From Gaeumannomyces sp. JS-464 (Eukaryota; Ascomycota; Sordariomycetes; Magnaporthales; Magnaporthaceae): a stretch of DNA of 64,000 bases. Of the stretch, positions 1-12,200 are shown piece by piece. The notes under the pieces were generated by a model, which was not told where the DNA came from, ran no database searches, and saw nothing but the letters and a program-made list of their open reading frames with translations. A program made the position numbers and the translations under genes. Position 1 is the stretch's first letter. Each line of letters opens with the position of its first letter. The DNA lies in assembly GCA_002197995.1 (NCBI GenBank), contig NGZR01000007.1, forward strand, positions 2,314,399 to 2,378,398, given 5' to 3'.

Positions 1-535
1 CTATATGCGTGCTAGGTTTCCCCGACTTGCGTTTACCTGTGTTGATAGACATTAAAGCCCACCATTAGAGATATCTATGTGGACGGATTTCCCCTGTTCA
101 AACCCCGCAGCCCTTGTGCGTGTGCCAATATGCCCAGTCTGTAAATAGAAACCCATTCTGGTTATGTTCCCATCCCGTTCGTGTCCTTCCCTGTCTCCTG
201 TCCGCAATGCCGGTGCTGTGACAAGCCCAAGCAGAGCAGGGATTTCCCAGCCTTGATTTTCCCATCCAACCCGGCTGTCTGCTCCCAGCTTTAGTCCCAG
301 GCTCGAAAGCTCTCCCAGCAGATATGGACGAGCCATCCATGCAAAGTCTGACCGAATCCAGTGCCCCAAAGATGCCTCGAATATGCTCCATGTGCCCCTA
401 TCCAAGCCCTGATAGTCGTTGAAAAACAAAGGAAATAGCAAAGAAAATGGGATATCCAAAGAGATGGGAAAGAGAGAGGGTATCTAGATATAAAGAAAAA
501 CAAAGAAAGACATGATTCAATCTCCACCCAGCCCA
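1..535. other. Window edge, downstream flank of the Sec2-like gene
   Basis: No convincing coding frame is visible. The region lies 3' of the Sec2-like gene on the minus strand and probably holds its 3' UTR and terminator. The overlapping open frames have no recognisable domain and biased composition, so I treat them as chance. Confidence 0.4.
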
Positions 536-1921
536 TTAGATCTCCTCGGCGAGCAGCTCCTTGACGCGCTCGATCCTCTCGACGGCCAGCTCCAGCCTCT
601 GGAGCCGGTTGCGCTTCTCCTCGTCGCGCCGGTGCAGCATGGCGTTGCGCTCCTCGAGCTCCTCGATGCGCGCCTCGAGCCTCTGCCTCATCTCCTCATC
701 CCTCAGCTTGAGCGCGGCGCCCTGCTCCTCGAGCGCCCTGCGGCCCTCATCGCCACGCCTCTCTAGCTCGGCGTTGCGGTCCTCGAGCTCGGCGTTGCGC
801 CCCGCGAGCTCGCCGACGCGGCCCTCCAGCTCGCGGCCGTGCTCCTCGAGCTCGCCAACGCGGCCCTCGAGCGTCGCGTTCCTCGCCGCGAGCTCGGCGT
901 TGGACGCCTCCAGCCCGCCGATGAGCTCCTCGAGCGCGGCCTTGTCGCGCCGCTCGGCGGCCACCATCTCGTTGGCCTGCTCGAACAGGCTCGCGCTCAG
1001 CTCCTCGACCTCGCGGCTGGCGTCGCGTTCGCGCGCCTCGGCCGCCGCGCGCAGCTGCTGCTCGCGCGTCAGCGCCACCAGCAGCTCCTCGAGCGTCTGG
1101 TCGCCGTCCTTGCGCCGGTGCTCCTCCTTGCTGAGCGCCACCAGCAGCTTGTCCGCCATCGGGTCCGTCGTTGCCGTCGCGGAGCGCTGCAGCGGCGGCG
1201 GTTTTGCTGCTGCAGCCGCCGCCGAGTTGCTGCTGCTGCCCCAGAAGGAGCCGACCAGACCACCCCCAGACGCAGACGACGACGATGACGACGACACGGC
1301 CGCCGCCGCGGTCGAGTTCCGCAGGGCGCGCCGGAGCTTGCTGAGCTCCTCCTCGTAGCTGGCGCGCTTCTCGACGTCCTCGAACGCCTTCTCCGTCAGC
1401 CGCCGCACCTGTGTCTGCAGGTCGCTGATCTGGGACTTTGCGTCTGCCAGAACGACGCTGCACCGCCCGCCGGCGCACGCGGGCGACGTGGCCGACACGG
1501 GTGAGGTCGCGGCCGACGACGCGGGCGTGCTGAAGCCGCATTTTGGGCAGCAGCTACTGCTGCCGCCGCTGCTGCTCGCCTCGGAAGTAGTAGGGGAGGT
1601 CGAGGCGGACGAGGCGGACGAGTACGAGGGGGAGTGCAGGGGCGACGACCTCGTCGCCGCCATGGTGGTGGTGGTCGTCGTCGACCGCGAGGCCGAGACG
1701 GACAGAGACGAGACGCCCGGCGGCCTGACACGCTGCTGCTGCTGCGGCTCGAGGCCGTCAAACAGCCTCTCGCGGCGCGGGAACTGCTGCTGCGGCTTGT
1801 ACTGCGGGCGGAAGCCCGAGGAAGCGCCCATCATCATGGGCCTCCCGGGCCCCGAGCCCGCGACCGCCGGCGACGACGACGAGGGCGCCAAGCTTGTGAT
1901 TGTTATTGCCTTGGCGGACAT
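536..1921 (-). CDS. Sec2p-domain Rab guanine-nucleotide exchange factor-like coiled-coil protein
   Basis: One uninterrupted 461-residue frame. The first ~110 residues are Ser/Thr/Pro/Gln-rich and probably disordered. A cysteine patch follows (CPKCGF, then CAGGRC about 25 residues later), which could bind zinc. From about residue 155 the protein is almost continuous coiled coil. The segments LTEKAFEDVEKRASYEEEL and ASLFEQANEMVAAERR match the core of fungal Sec2p GEF domains; the last ~130 residues are heptads rich in Glu, Arg and Leu, ending near RIERVKELL. Sec2 proteins activate the Rab GTPase Sec4 for exocytosis, using a parallel coiled-coil dimer. The family assignment is from remembered motifs; the GEF activity is inferred. 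A Ser/Ala-rich insert sits between the two Sec2-like blocks. It is one of the few long genes here without a frame break. Transcription is divergent from the large gap to its right. Confidence 0.75.
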   Translation of the reverse strand: MSAKAITITSLAPSSSSPAVAGSGPGRPMMMGASSGFRPQYKPQQQFPRRERLFDGLEPQQQQRVRPPGVSSLSVSASRSTTTTTTMAATRSSPLHSPSYSSASSASTSPTTSEASSSGGSSSCCPKCGFSTPASSAATSPVSATSPACAGGRCSVVLADAKSQISDLQTQVRRLTEKAFEDVEKRASYEEELSKLRRALRNSTAAAAVSSSSSSSASGGGLVGSFWGSSSNSAAAAAAKPPPLQRSATATTDPMADKLLVALSKEEHRRKDGDQTLEELLVALTREQQLRAAAEARERDASREVEELSASLFEQANEMVAAERRDKAALEELIGGLEASNAELAARNATLEGRVGELEEHGRELEGRVGELAGRNAELEDRNAELERRGDEGRRALEEQGAALKLRDEEMRQRLEARIEELEERNAMLHRRDEEKRNRLQRLELAVERIERVKELLAEEI

Positions 1922-4900
1922 GCCACCCTCTCTCGGAGTTGTTTCCCGAGAGTGAGCTAGATGCAGCTTATTCGCGTAGCTGCTGCTGATGGTTTGTGTG
2001 CACTGGGGTAGAGAGCGTGGGTGAAAGCGGCCAAGGATTCAGGTCGCGGCCTTGTCGTAGTAAAGGACAGAAAGGGGCGCTGGCTGTGATGGTGTCAAGT
2101 GGAGTAAGACTGCGTGTGTCTCTATTACTGCGACTGCGATGCGCCGACTAAGGCTCTTGTTCAACGTCGGGATGGGAAATGCGCCTCTAAACGATGGGAA
2201 GGGTTTCCTGGTGTCTGGGAAATACGATGCGAATATGTGGTGTACTTGTTTGGATTAATGTTTTCTTTCTGGCTTGCGTGCAAAAGAATGGTTTGGTTTC
2301 TCGTTCATTGACGTGTTCTCCAGGTGGGAAGTGAGAGGGCGAGAGGGTTTGGGCCGCTGACGAGGACGGGGCCCACCAAAGCCTTTTATTCAGCTCGAAC
2401 GGCGTGGCAATCCAGCTGCTGCTGCCATCAAGTTCGCCCTGCTAGCCCAGCATGCCGACGGATGGCCACACGCTGGTGTGATCGAGGTCAAGCAACCCCC
2501 ATCGTGGATTGATAAAATCGAATCCTTCCAAAAAAGCCCCCGGCCCACGCCATCCTGTGCAGGGGTCGGGCGTGTTGGTTCGGTCCAAGAGGCGCAGCGC
2601 CACCGTCGTTTGGTTGGTCTAGGCCACCCCGGCCCCGGGCTCCCTTACAGTAGGTTAGGTAGGTTGTGCGTGCTTCCGGTCCCGCTGTTGATCAGGATCA
2701 TGATGCTATTTCTAGGCAAACGCCCCTAGCACGGCACCCTACCCGGCCCTAAATGTCACCTCAGGCTACCGAGCTGGCAAATCGCCCAACCGCTTCCTGG
2801 CCCCCGCCCCCTCCTCCTCGGCAGGATGGATATTGATCTGCGATGGTCTTGTTGCCTTTGTCGGTCCCGGCTATTCTTCCGCCCGACAAGCCCGTAGGCT
2901 TCGGGTGTCGTTGCGCAGGACCGGGCTCGTGGACAATGCGGCATGCATTGCGCTTGCTCAACCCATTTCTCCCCGCGCCTTGGCCACGGGCAATGGCAGG
3001 CAGCCCTTGCGGCGGCCAGAGCCCAGACCGCAAGCCTTCCCTTCCAGATCAAAGCACCTCGAAAATCTTCTGCTTGGACTTGGGTGATTTCGTTTCGTTT
3101 CGCTGCTGATCCGCACGAGCCACTCCTTAACTATCCAGCCTCCTCCTCGCGCTGACGTGGACGAGCTCAAGCTATGGGCCGTCCAGCTGGGACGAGATGA
3201 CGGCACGACGGCTAGAATTCCCTCGTCTTGCTGGCCGTTGTTCACGTGGTGCCATGTAAGGATTTGGTGAACCCACCACCCATGCGTGGGTTACTGGCAG
3301 AGGATCGATCCGTTCTTTTTCCCAATCGGGACAGCGACCCTGGCAGCCTCGTCTGAAGATTCCGCCCGTTCGCATTTACTCGTTTCTGGGGTTTGATTTT
3401 TTTCTTCTTTTTTTCTGGTGGTGTCCCAGGACATGCTCACACATGATATTTGGTGTCTTCCCATCGTCCATGTAGCGTAGATCTGGCCCCAGCAGCTCGA
3501 GGCTTCTGCAGCCGCCTGGCTCTGCACTCGCAATGACTTGGACGGGCTCTAGACGCGCCGTCGCGCGAGGCATGGCGCTGGCCGATCTGACACATTTAGA
3601 CTCGCCAGCGCCTTTGGTGGCAGCCAAGACCAAACAAACCCAACAGCAAACAGCGAAACCACAGGGATGAGGCACTGGATCGGCTGCATGACCCGACTCA
3701 TCCAGCCCATCCGTCGCCGCTCTTCCAGGGCCAACCGCCATCGCTAGTGTCTGGCCCGGCTTGTTTCAGAGATTCGGGCGACCGCCATTGAGTGCCAAAC
3801 TTGACGCCTCTCCAGCGTAGCCTCGCCACTGCACCACTGCTATTCACATTCGGCTTCCTCGCTTGCACGACTCGGTAGCCGATTGAGTCAAGAAAGGTAG
3901 CTCGACTCAACCTAATTTGGATTTTTTTTTCTCCCCCATGCCGATGTCCTCGATGCTTACTACGACGCTTGTCCACCGAGCACAGGACAGGCAAACATCC
4001 TCACCGGCCGGGGTGATTTTGGTAAAGATTTAGCTCGGATAGGGAGTTTTTCCATCTCTCTAGCGCCCTCGAAAAACTGTCGTCGGTTGGCAATTTACAG
4101 ACATGATGGCACCGCTTCATGTTCTCCATCCTTTGGATTTCCTCATCTGCTTTTCCGGGAGAAGAGCCTAAAGTTGCCAAGCGTGTAAGCTGCCACAACA
4201 GTTGCATTGCTCGTTCTTGCTCTCTTGTGATGCGGCAGGTCGCGCGACAATCCTCCATGGAGCAGGTCTGCGCCAAAGGGAAATCGTGGGTTGTGGGATC
4301 GACTCCAGCGAGCTAGGACGCCATGGCACATTGACATCGACAATATGTTATTCGTCACCAACTCGGCAAGCTCAACCGGGGCTGCACGAGCTGCGTGGCC
4401 AAGCCGCCCCCGTCGACAAAGTATTCCCCCTTCTCGTAGGTCTCCAACCTCTCCCCTTCGACGATCCAGTGCCCGGACATGGCTGGCTTGTTTCTCTGCC
4501 GTGGCACTAACTAGATGGCACCAGGCTGCGGTAGGGAGACAAAGTCGGCGAGGACAACGTCGCATGCCACGCGCGGAGGGTTGTGATCCTAGGCATCATC
4601 CGCCCATGGGACGCGGGGCTTGGGACGATGCGCCAACAGCCATCTTGGCGTATGGTTTATGACGCGTGGTCCAATCATGTGCGCGGCGCTGGGGGCTTCG
4701 CAAAAGAATCGAAGCCTCTCATGATTTGTTGCCTGCGCCTTCCTCTGCCGATGTCGTGAACCACATTCAAACCGGTTTTCAGTGTCCCAACCGTGGCGGC
4801 ACCGACAGACGGGTTCAGGCGCGTCGGCTGGTGTCGTCGCCGGCGCTTGGCTGCTTTTGGCCTGGCGTTTCCGGGGAATTCCAGATGCAGATGGATCCAT

Positions 4901-6450
4901 GCCTGGCGCAATTTGGCCAAAAATGGAGCGCGTCCTGTGCAGCTCGGGGCTGAGGGGGCTTTGGCAGAGATCTGCAGCCAAAGTGCATCCATCCAGCCCG
5001 CCAGTTTTTGCCCGTCGAGGCATGCATTCCAGGCGGTGGTTGAAGCTGACTGCTCACCTGCTGCTGCAATTCAGCAGTCAGCCCAATCGAGACTTTGCGT
5101 CTTGACTCGGCACACCGTCCTGGCACCCTGGGCCGGAGAAATCAACAAAGCCAGTTGTCGCTCTTGCCCTGTGGGGTTGTGGCTTTCTGCACTGTGTGCC
5201 CCTGCAGTGGGCTGCTGGATCGAATTTCACTTGCAGCAGCATTGGCTAATGTCGTCAAAGTGCCAAAATGGCTGCGAGGGATGCAGCCCTCCACAAGTCG
5301 CGCAGAAAAGGGGTCCAAGTTGGCGCAGTCTGGCCCAAGTCATTTGTTGGTCGGCTGTCTGTGTGTTCGAGGCAAGACACAAGGCACTTGCAGGACGAGA
5401 ACTGGATGGGAGTGAGTGATGTTTATCCAATTGTTATGTATTGCCCCGGAAACATTATTTCAGTGGGATGCATGCACATGCATGCACCTCCAAACACAGA
5501 TCGGCCATCTGTTTTCCACTCTCCGTCTCTGATCGGGCAGGGACTTGCATGCAGAAATTTTCGATTCCTGCAAGCGTGCAAGCGTGCAAGCGTGGGCGTT
5601 GGGAGGCGTGCATCGGCACAGTGCGCGACTGCAAGCGACGGCCGCCTCATTGGACGGATGGTCCCTTTGTGGTCCCCCTGCGTAGGCCGCGCGAACACGA
5701 ACCTGGCTGACGGTCTATCGCCCTGCCCAGTCGCCATGCCATGCCCCATGTCCCGCATTAAGTGGGCGCCTCCTTTTTCCTTTTCCCTCTCGAGCGCCTG
5801 CATGCGAAGCCCCAGGACTTCGTCTCCTGCCCTCGCACCACCACCACGCACAGCCAAAAGGAGCCACGATCGGTCTGTCGCGGCGGATTCAACGGCAGCC
5901 TGGCCTCGAGGCAGTACCACAGTAGAATAGTTCACTTTCTGCAACATTCGTTGTTTTCAGTCGTTTTCACTTTCGGTCCCTTCTTCTCCCTCCTTCGTTT
6001 GTTTGCTGTGCCGTCAGCCTCAGCCGAACCATTGTTTCGGCCGCTGCCTCGTCGCGCTGTCCTCTCCTTTTCCAAGGGCCCATCCTCGTCTCCCTCCTGG
6101 CCTCTCTGTCGGTCGCCGCCCAGCTAGCCCAAGCTGCGACTCAAGTCGGGAGACGCCAAAACGTCGACGAGCCGAGGGCTAGTTCAGCCAGCCCGCGCTT
6201 TCGAAACGGATCGCTGCGCCTCCGACCGTCTCGTCTCGTGTGTCGCCTGCCCGCTGCTGTCCTCCCCGACTGTCTCTGCACGCAGCGCGCCACAGCAGCA
6301 TTTCGTATCGCACCACGGCAGTGCCACGATCGAATCCCTCGCTCCGAGTGCTTCGTCGCCAACACACATTGAACAAAACGAAGCCCGGCCGCCTGTCGCC
6401 TCCCGTCGACGATACTCTCCATTTCCCAGGTCCCATCGCCAGCCGCAGCC
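1922..6450. other. 4.5 kb intergenic region between Sec2-like and Csi2-like genes
   Basis: No supported gene. Many short frames overlap on both strands but none shows a domain, signal peptide or plausible intron. The left part is the promoter side of the minus-strand Sec2-like gene. The right part (about 5930-6450) is C/T-rich and looks like the promoter and long 5' leader of the Csi2-like gene. A small tandem repeat lies at 5569-5592. Confidence 0.5.
5569..5592. repeat. Short tandem repeat, 8 bp x 3
   Basis: Three consecutive copies of TGCAAGCG in the intergenic region. No function is evident; it may simply be slippage. Confidence 0.8.
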
Positions 6451-7752
6451 ATGAGGTCGTCGCGCGTCTCACTGAAGCGCTCGCTTCTGCTGGCCGCCTT
6501 CGCTGGCCTCTCCGTCTTCTCGGCCACGGCAGCAGCACAGAATACCAACTCCGACACCAACACAAATACCAGTAATAATAATAACCCCCGCCCCCGGCAA
6601 CATCGTCTGCAGCAAACACGAACACCCCAGCGCCAGCGTCCTCGCAGAGCTCCCAGGCCCCGACCACCCCCACTGGGCCAGCCACGAGCAGGATCACTGG
6701 AGGCACCTCCGACACCGTCACGCGCGACATCCCCAGCATCACGGGCCCTGGCGGCAGCAGCGGTGGTGGGCCTGTCTCTATCCCAACCCTGTCGCGCGCT
6801 CCCCGTACCCGTCCCGACCTACCCGCCGCCCGGCATCCCGCCCACCAACCAGGCGCCCTTCATGCAGCACTCGACCATGCCCGAGGGCACTGTCTTTATC
6901 GCTGTTGGCGCCATCCTTGGTGCCTTTGGTCTGACTGTTCTTGTCTGGCGTGCCGTCATCGCCTGCCTGCTCCACCGCGACGTTGAGCGTGCTGCCCTCG
7001 CCCAGCATGCCGCCAACGACAAGGCTGCCGGCTCCTTCCCCGCCCCGCCTGCTCCGTTCTACAAGTCCTACAACGAGAGCGGCTCCAACCCCAACCTGCT
7101 CGCCGGTGGCATGGGTGCTGGCGCCGGCGCTGCTGGCCTGGCTCCTGCCGGCTCTTCGGCCAGCCTGGCCGGCCGTGGTGTTAGGAGAACCCACCGCGGT
7201 CCGACCCCCTCGGCCACCCCGTCCCAGTCCAACCTGTTCTTCTCGCCCACTGCCACATCTGGCCTCGGAGGCGGCGGCGGCAGCGTCAGCAACCGCGACA
7301 GCCGCTTCCTGCCCTCTGGTTTCTACGCTGCCGGCGCGGGCTCCCCCAACGCACCACGCCACGAGCACAGCATCAGCCTGTCCAACCTGCGCCCCGACAG
7401 CCGAGGACACGCCAGGGCAGTCTCGGGCATCACCCCTCCCGACTCGCCTTCGCTCCACCCCGCGCGACAGGGCAGCACGCTGGGCCATGCGGGCGCCCCC
7501 GGCGGCGTTCACCGCAACGTTAGCACGAGCACTCTCAACCTCAACAGCCCGCCCGTCGGCAGGGCGCCCAGCGCATACCTGGACGATATGCTCGATGACC
7601 CGACCGCCCATCCCATGCCGTCGCCCTCGCCCGTCGGCCGCACCGGCTCCTACTACGGCCCGACCACGCCGAGCCCCGGGCCGCACCAGCCGCTCAACCA
7701 CAGCCCTCAGTCGAGGACTTTCAGCCCATCGCCGCATGGCGGGCGGTTCTAG
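6451..7752 (+). CDS. Csi2/Prm5-like single-pass membrane protein
   Basis: A 433-codon frame starting MRSSRVSLKRSLLLAAFAGL, a clear signal peptide ending near TAAAQ. After a Ser/Thr/Pro-rich stretch comes PPTNQAPFMQ and one transmembrane helix, TVFIAVGAILGAFGLTVLVW, then a cytoplasmic tail rich in Ser, Pro and Gly (about 250 residues). This order matches the fungal family of yeast Csi2 and Prm5 (cell-wall or chitin-related, vacuolar or plasma membrane); the exact role is not known. Codons for about residues 46-117 read as an unnatural Arg/Pro mix, while the +2 frame reads as a Ser/Thr-rich ectodomain (for example PPATSSAANTNTPAPASSQ). This fits one missing C in the C runs at 6585-6595 and one extra C at 6801-6804; the two cancel, so the open frame survives by accident. 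Confidence 0.72.
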   Translation: MRSSRVSLKRSLLLAAFAGLSVFSATAAAQNTNSDTNTNTSNNNNPRPRQHRLQQTRTPQRQRPRRAPRPRPPPLGQPRAGSLEAPPTPSRATSPASRALAAAAVVGLSLSQPCRALPVPVPTYPPPGIPPTNQAPFMQHSTMPEGTVFIAVGAILGAFGLTVLVWRAVIACLLHRDVERAALAQHAANDKAAGSFPAPPAPFYKSYNESGSNPNLLAGGMGAGAGAAGLAPAGSSASLAGRGVRRTHRGPTPSATPSQSNLFFSPTATSGLGGGGGSVSNRDSRFLPSGFYAAGAGSPNAPRHEHSISLSNLRPDSRGHARAVSGITPPDSPSLHPARQGSTLGHAGAPGGVHRNVSTSTLNLNSPPVGRAPSAYLDDMLDDPTAHPMPSPSPVGRTGSYYGPTTPSPGPHQPLNHSPQSRTFSPSPHGGRF

Positions 7753-8298
7753 AGCAAGCGCCCGTCTTGACGTTTTCCATTCGCGACTGTCACTTCTTAA
7801 CAACCACTCGGTGCTGCCTACCCCGGGCGACACATGTTCCCACTTGAGAGATCCTTACAACCGTTTCACCCGCATTAGAAAAGGGCGCCTAGCGACAAAA
7901 CTCTTGCTCTCCCCTCAGTCACTTGACGGCGTCGGCAAGTTTATGGGATTTGATACCATAGACTTATTTTCTTGGCTTGAAAAGCTTGGGGTGCTACTGC
8001 TACCAAAATTTTCTTTCTGTGTCTCGGCGGCTCTTGCCCTTTTTTTTTATTTTTTTATATCCCTCTCGGTGCCCCTCCATCTCCCTTTGGGACTCTGGCT
8101 TTCCTTCCGTCAGTTTCTTGCATGACACTCGTTCCGGATGGCGTGTTTCTGGTCGTCCGGCCTTGCGTTTTATGACGTACACAGTATATACCTTTTTATT
8201 CTCTTCTGTTATTGTGGTGTGTCGTTCCCGGGGTGGCGCGTTGCGTGCGTTGGAAACTAGTATCTTGTTTTAATATATGCATACCACCATGGTTTGTG

Positions 8299-8317
8299 TT
8301 TTTTTTTTTTTTTTTTT
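8299..8317. repeat. poly-T tract (19 T)
   Basis: Homopolymer run in the 3' region of the Csi2-like gene. Its exact length is unreliable given the indel pattern of this sequence. Confidence 0.8.
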
Positions 8318-8920
8318 GTTTTTTATACTGCCAGCCTCTCGATTGTGCCAGTAAAGCCCGCGTTAAAAATGTCTTGTTGCCCGAGCCGTGGCCGGGCGTC
8401 TGGTAAAATGCTTGGTGTTGCGGGCGTCCGGCCATGGCCAACGGCATAGGTAGAAATTAGCCTCGCAGCAAAGGTTACTGCATCTGAACGTGCACGCAAC
8501 ATGGAGCCTTTCTGGTGCGACCCTTTACGCTGCCAGGCGCCGCCGCATCTCTGTGTGCTGCGCTGTAATGCGATGCGATATTCCGGCGCACGGCATCTGA
8601 CGTCTGCACAAGCCAGCCAGCCGTCTTTGGTCCATATACGACGTGTGTGCTACCGGAACCATGACCGCCCCCATTCCCCGCCGGCGCACAAACGCCTCTA
8701 CAGACCGCCTGGGCTACTGTTGTGCGACGGGGGTTGGGAGACAAGGTGGCCTCGGAGTCGCTCGCAGTGCATAGGTACCCATGTGCATTACTTCGGACAG
8801 GCCGAGACGGGATAATAGAGAGTAGACACCGGCGCCTATTCACCGTTCACATGTCTATTGCATAAACTGCTGGGGTTGTCCGCCGGTATCTCCCGGAAAG
8901 AGGCTCGCTCAGCAGAAAAA

Positions 8921-8947
8921 CTCAAAAAACTCAAAAAACTCAAAAAA
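8921..8947. repeat. 9 bp x 3 tandem repeat, CTCAAAAAA
   Basis: Three perfect head-to-tail copies followed by further A residues, in the convergent intergenic region. Confidence 0.85.
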
Positions 8948-9214
8948 AAAACTATGAAGTGGCACAATGCGGAGAAATGATAATTGACCCGCTGCCGAGG
9001 CAAGGGTGATGTTACCAGAGATGGCGCCAAATTTGTAAATCATTGATGTGTTGACAACTATTCTTTTAATCCTCTATCTAGTTCGGATCTTGCAGACTTG
9101 TCATCCAGTCCCTACACTTGTCCGGCACCCTTTCGTCCACCCTTTATTATTCTTAGCAGTCATGCTATTATTTCTAAACTTAACCTTTGATGTTCTCCTG
9201 AATTAACTTTCTTT

Positions 9215-12200
9215 TTATCCTGACTTCTCCTTGGACCCCGCCGCGTCGCTAAGCACGTCCTCGTCACTCCCATTTCCACTACTGGCACGCGCGCCAGAAG
9301 GGACGACAACGGCGCCCAGGCCCGACCCCTGCCTCGCGGCAATAATGTCCTCCTCGCGGATGCCGCTGCGGTCGCACATGCCCCGGAAGATGCCGCCGTC
9401 CTCGCCCCGCCGCCACAGCTCGAGCGGGTCGCCCAGCTCGGCGATGCGGCCCTGGTCCATGACGCAGATGCGGTCGTAGCCGATGATGGTGTGCAGCCGG
9501 TGCGCGATGCACAGGAGCGTGCGGCCCCGGAACCCGGCCGCCATCGTGGCCTGGATCTTGGCGTCCGTCTCCATGTCGACCGACGACGTCGCCTCGTCGC
9601 ACACGATGATGCGTGACCCCCGCACCAGCGCCCGCGCCAGCGCCATCAGCTGCCGCTGGCCCAACGAGAAGTTGAGCCCCTCCTCCTCCACGACAGAGTC
9701 GAGGTGGATCCGGGATGCCACTGCTGTGCCGTTACTGTCGGCCGCTGCTTCCGGCGGCGGCGATTCCCGGCCCTCCTGGTTGGGGACTGTGCTGGCGATC
9801 GGCGCCGTGTTGTCGGGCCCCACGAGGTCGGCCTGGCGGAGGGCGTCCCACAGCTCCAGGTCCGAGTGCTCGTCAAAGGGGTCGAGGTTGCTACGCACCG
9901 TGCCCCTGAATAGCGTCGGGTCCTGCGGAATGATGGCTAGGCGCGAGCGCAGATCTCCCAGCCCGATGGTGGCAATGTCGACGCCGTCAATGAGGATGCG
10001 GCCGCCTGACAGCTCGACGAGCCGGAAGAGCGTACTCATAATGGAGCTCTTTCCCGCCCCCGTGCGGCCAACGATGCCGATGCGCTCGCCGCCTCTTACG
10101 CGCATGTCCAGACCACGCAGAACCAGGGGCAGGCCGGCTCGGTAGCGCATCTCGACATTTTCAAACGAGATTTCGCCCGTCTCGGGCCACGAGGGACGCA
10201 CCTCGACACCTTTGATGCGCAGCGGGGCTTCCTCATCGAGCTCGGTGCCATAGTAACGCAGACGCTCGACGGCGTTCATGCCGTTCTCCACCTCGGCGAG
10301 CTGGCGGATCGTAAACTGGAGCATCTGCACTATAGCCAGAATGTACGAGAGCACCAGGCCGCCGATGTTAGGCGGCACGTCGAAGCGGCTCGTCAAGACC
10401 AGGACGCCCGTCACAAACACGAGGCACGTGCCAATGGCGTCGAGCCGAACCGACAGCCAGCGCTGGTTCGAGTAGGTCAGATAGTAGGCGCCGTTCATGT
10501 CGTCGATGGAGCGCCGCAGGTCGCGCCCAAAGCGGGTTTGCAGCCCATAGGCGCGGATCCGAGGCGACGCCGCTGAGGCCCTCACCAAACCGGGCGAAGA
10601 CGGCCGAGCGGAGGGTCGACTCGAAACGCTTGACCTCACGGGCCGAGGCGCGGTAGTAGACGGTGGCGAGCAGGAACACACAAAAGAGCGGGACGAGCGC
10701 GATGGCGAACCAGTGGAAGAAAGCGATGATGAGGGCGAAGACGGACAGGATCGAGGACACGGAGAAGAAGTACATGCGCATGGCTTCGGACAAGTTGTTG
10801 TCCATGACGTCGACGTCGCGGCTGAAGCGGTTAGTTATGCGGCCCAGCGGAGTCGTGTCGAAAAAGGACATGGGCGCGCGCAGGACGCGGGCCATGGCGC
10901 GACGCAGCATCAGCTTGGATGCACGCGTGCCGAAGATGGAGAGCGCCACCATGAAGCCAAAGGTCAGCACCACCTGCACCACGCCGAGCCCGGCATAGAC
11001 ACCCATGTAGACAGGTGCAGCGAGCCCGTACTTGTCGCTCGTCCACCACGAAAGCCACAGGCTCGTGACGATGTTGGCTCCCTGTGCTATGAGAAGCAGC
11101 ACGAACGTTGCGGGCGCGCTGAGAATCGATCCTGACGCCCGGATGAAGTCGCCATACACGGACCACGGCACGCTCGAGACGGCCTGCTCCTCCGTTTGCA
11201 TCATCGACTTGCCCTTCTTCAGCTTGGCCTTCTTTTCCGCCTCGCCAGCACCGGCGTCTGCCGAAGCCCCTTGCGCGCCGCCTTCAGCCTCGTCCTTCTT
11301 CCCCTCCAGCGACTGTGACTCCATCAGCTGCTGGAAGCCGGCGTGGCCGCCCATCAGGTTGTCAAAGGTATCGATGGCCTGGATCTTGCCGCCCTCCATC
11401 CATATGATCCTGTCGCAGCGATTCAGGACCCAGAGCTGATGCGTGGCCAGGATGCGGCACTTGTCCCCGAGGAGGCCGAGGATCGCATTGTCGAAGATGT
11501 GGCGGCCCACGTGGGCATCGACGGCGCTCAGGGGGTCATCCATCAGAACAATGTCGGCATCGAAATAGATGGCTCGGGCGATGTTGAGCCGCTGCTTCTG
11601 GCCTCCGGAAATGGTGATACCCCGTTCTCCGATCTCGGTCAAGTCGCCGTTGGGCAGCATTTTGAGGTCAGGCTCGAGAGCGCAGCTGTGGGTGGGTGCG
11701 CGAAGCCCGCAGTCAGCATCGGATCATTGCAGAGCAGCCCTGGGGAATAGGGCCGATTCACTCACGCCTTGATCACCTCGTGATACCAATCCTCGTCCAT
11801 CTCCTTGCCGAAAGTGATGTTGTCCCGAACCGTCGTGTTCTGGATCCAGGCATACTGCGGGCAGAAAGCTCTCGAGGCGCCCAGAACAACCTCGCCGTTC
11901 GTTTTGCGCATGTCACCGGCCAGCGCGGATAGCAGGGAGCTCTTGCCGCTGCCAACGGTACCGATGACGGCGATGAGCTCGTCCCGGCCAATCTCGAAGT
12001 TGAGGTCCTGGAGCTTGAATGGCTCGTTGTCCACGGCCGGACTGCTACCGGTGATCTTTTCGGAGCTCTCTTTGGACTGCTGCTGCCCCTTGGCCCCCCG
12101 GGCAGTCTCGCCCTGTTTCCCCTGGCCATCGGGCGACGAGGTCTGCTCCCAGGTGAAGCCGGCGCCATGCATTTCAAGGGCGTTCTCGCCGTCGGGCTTG

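Larger units (their letters stand above)
7753..9214. other. Convergent 3' intergenic region
   Basis: Lies between the 3' ends of the Csi2-like gene (+) and the ABC transporter (-). It is AT-richer than the genes, with a T run at 8299-8317 and a 9-bp tandem repeat at 8921-8947. No supported gene; presumably the two 3' UTRs and terminators. Confidence 0.5.

Noticed and set aside
4793..5419. 208-codon plus-strand frame in the 4.5 kb gap
   Set aside because: Starts and ends without context, overlaps frames on both strands, and has irregular Trp/Cys/Gln composition typical of noncoding DNA.
6778..7833. 351-codon minus-strand open frame antisense to the Csi2-like gene
   Set aside because: Composition mirrors the GC-rich coding strand; no domain. 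A shadow frame.
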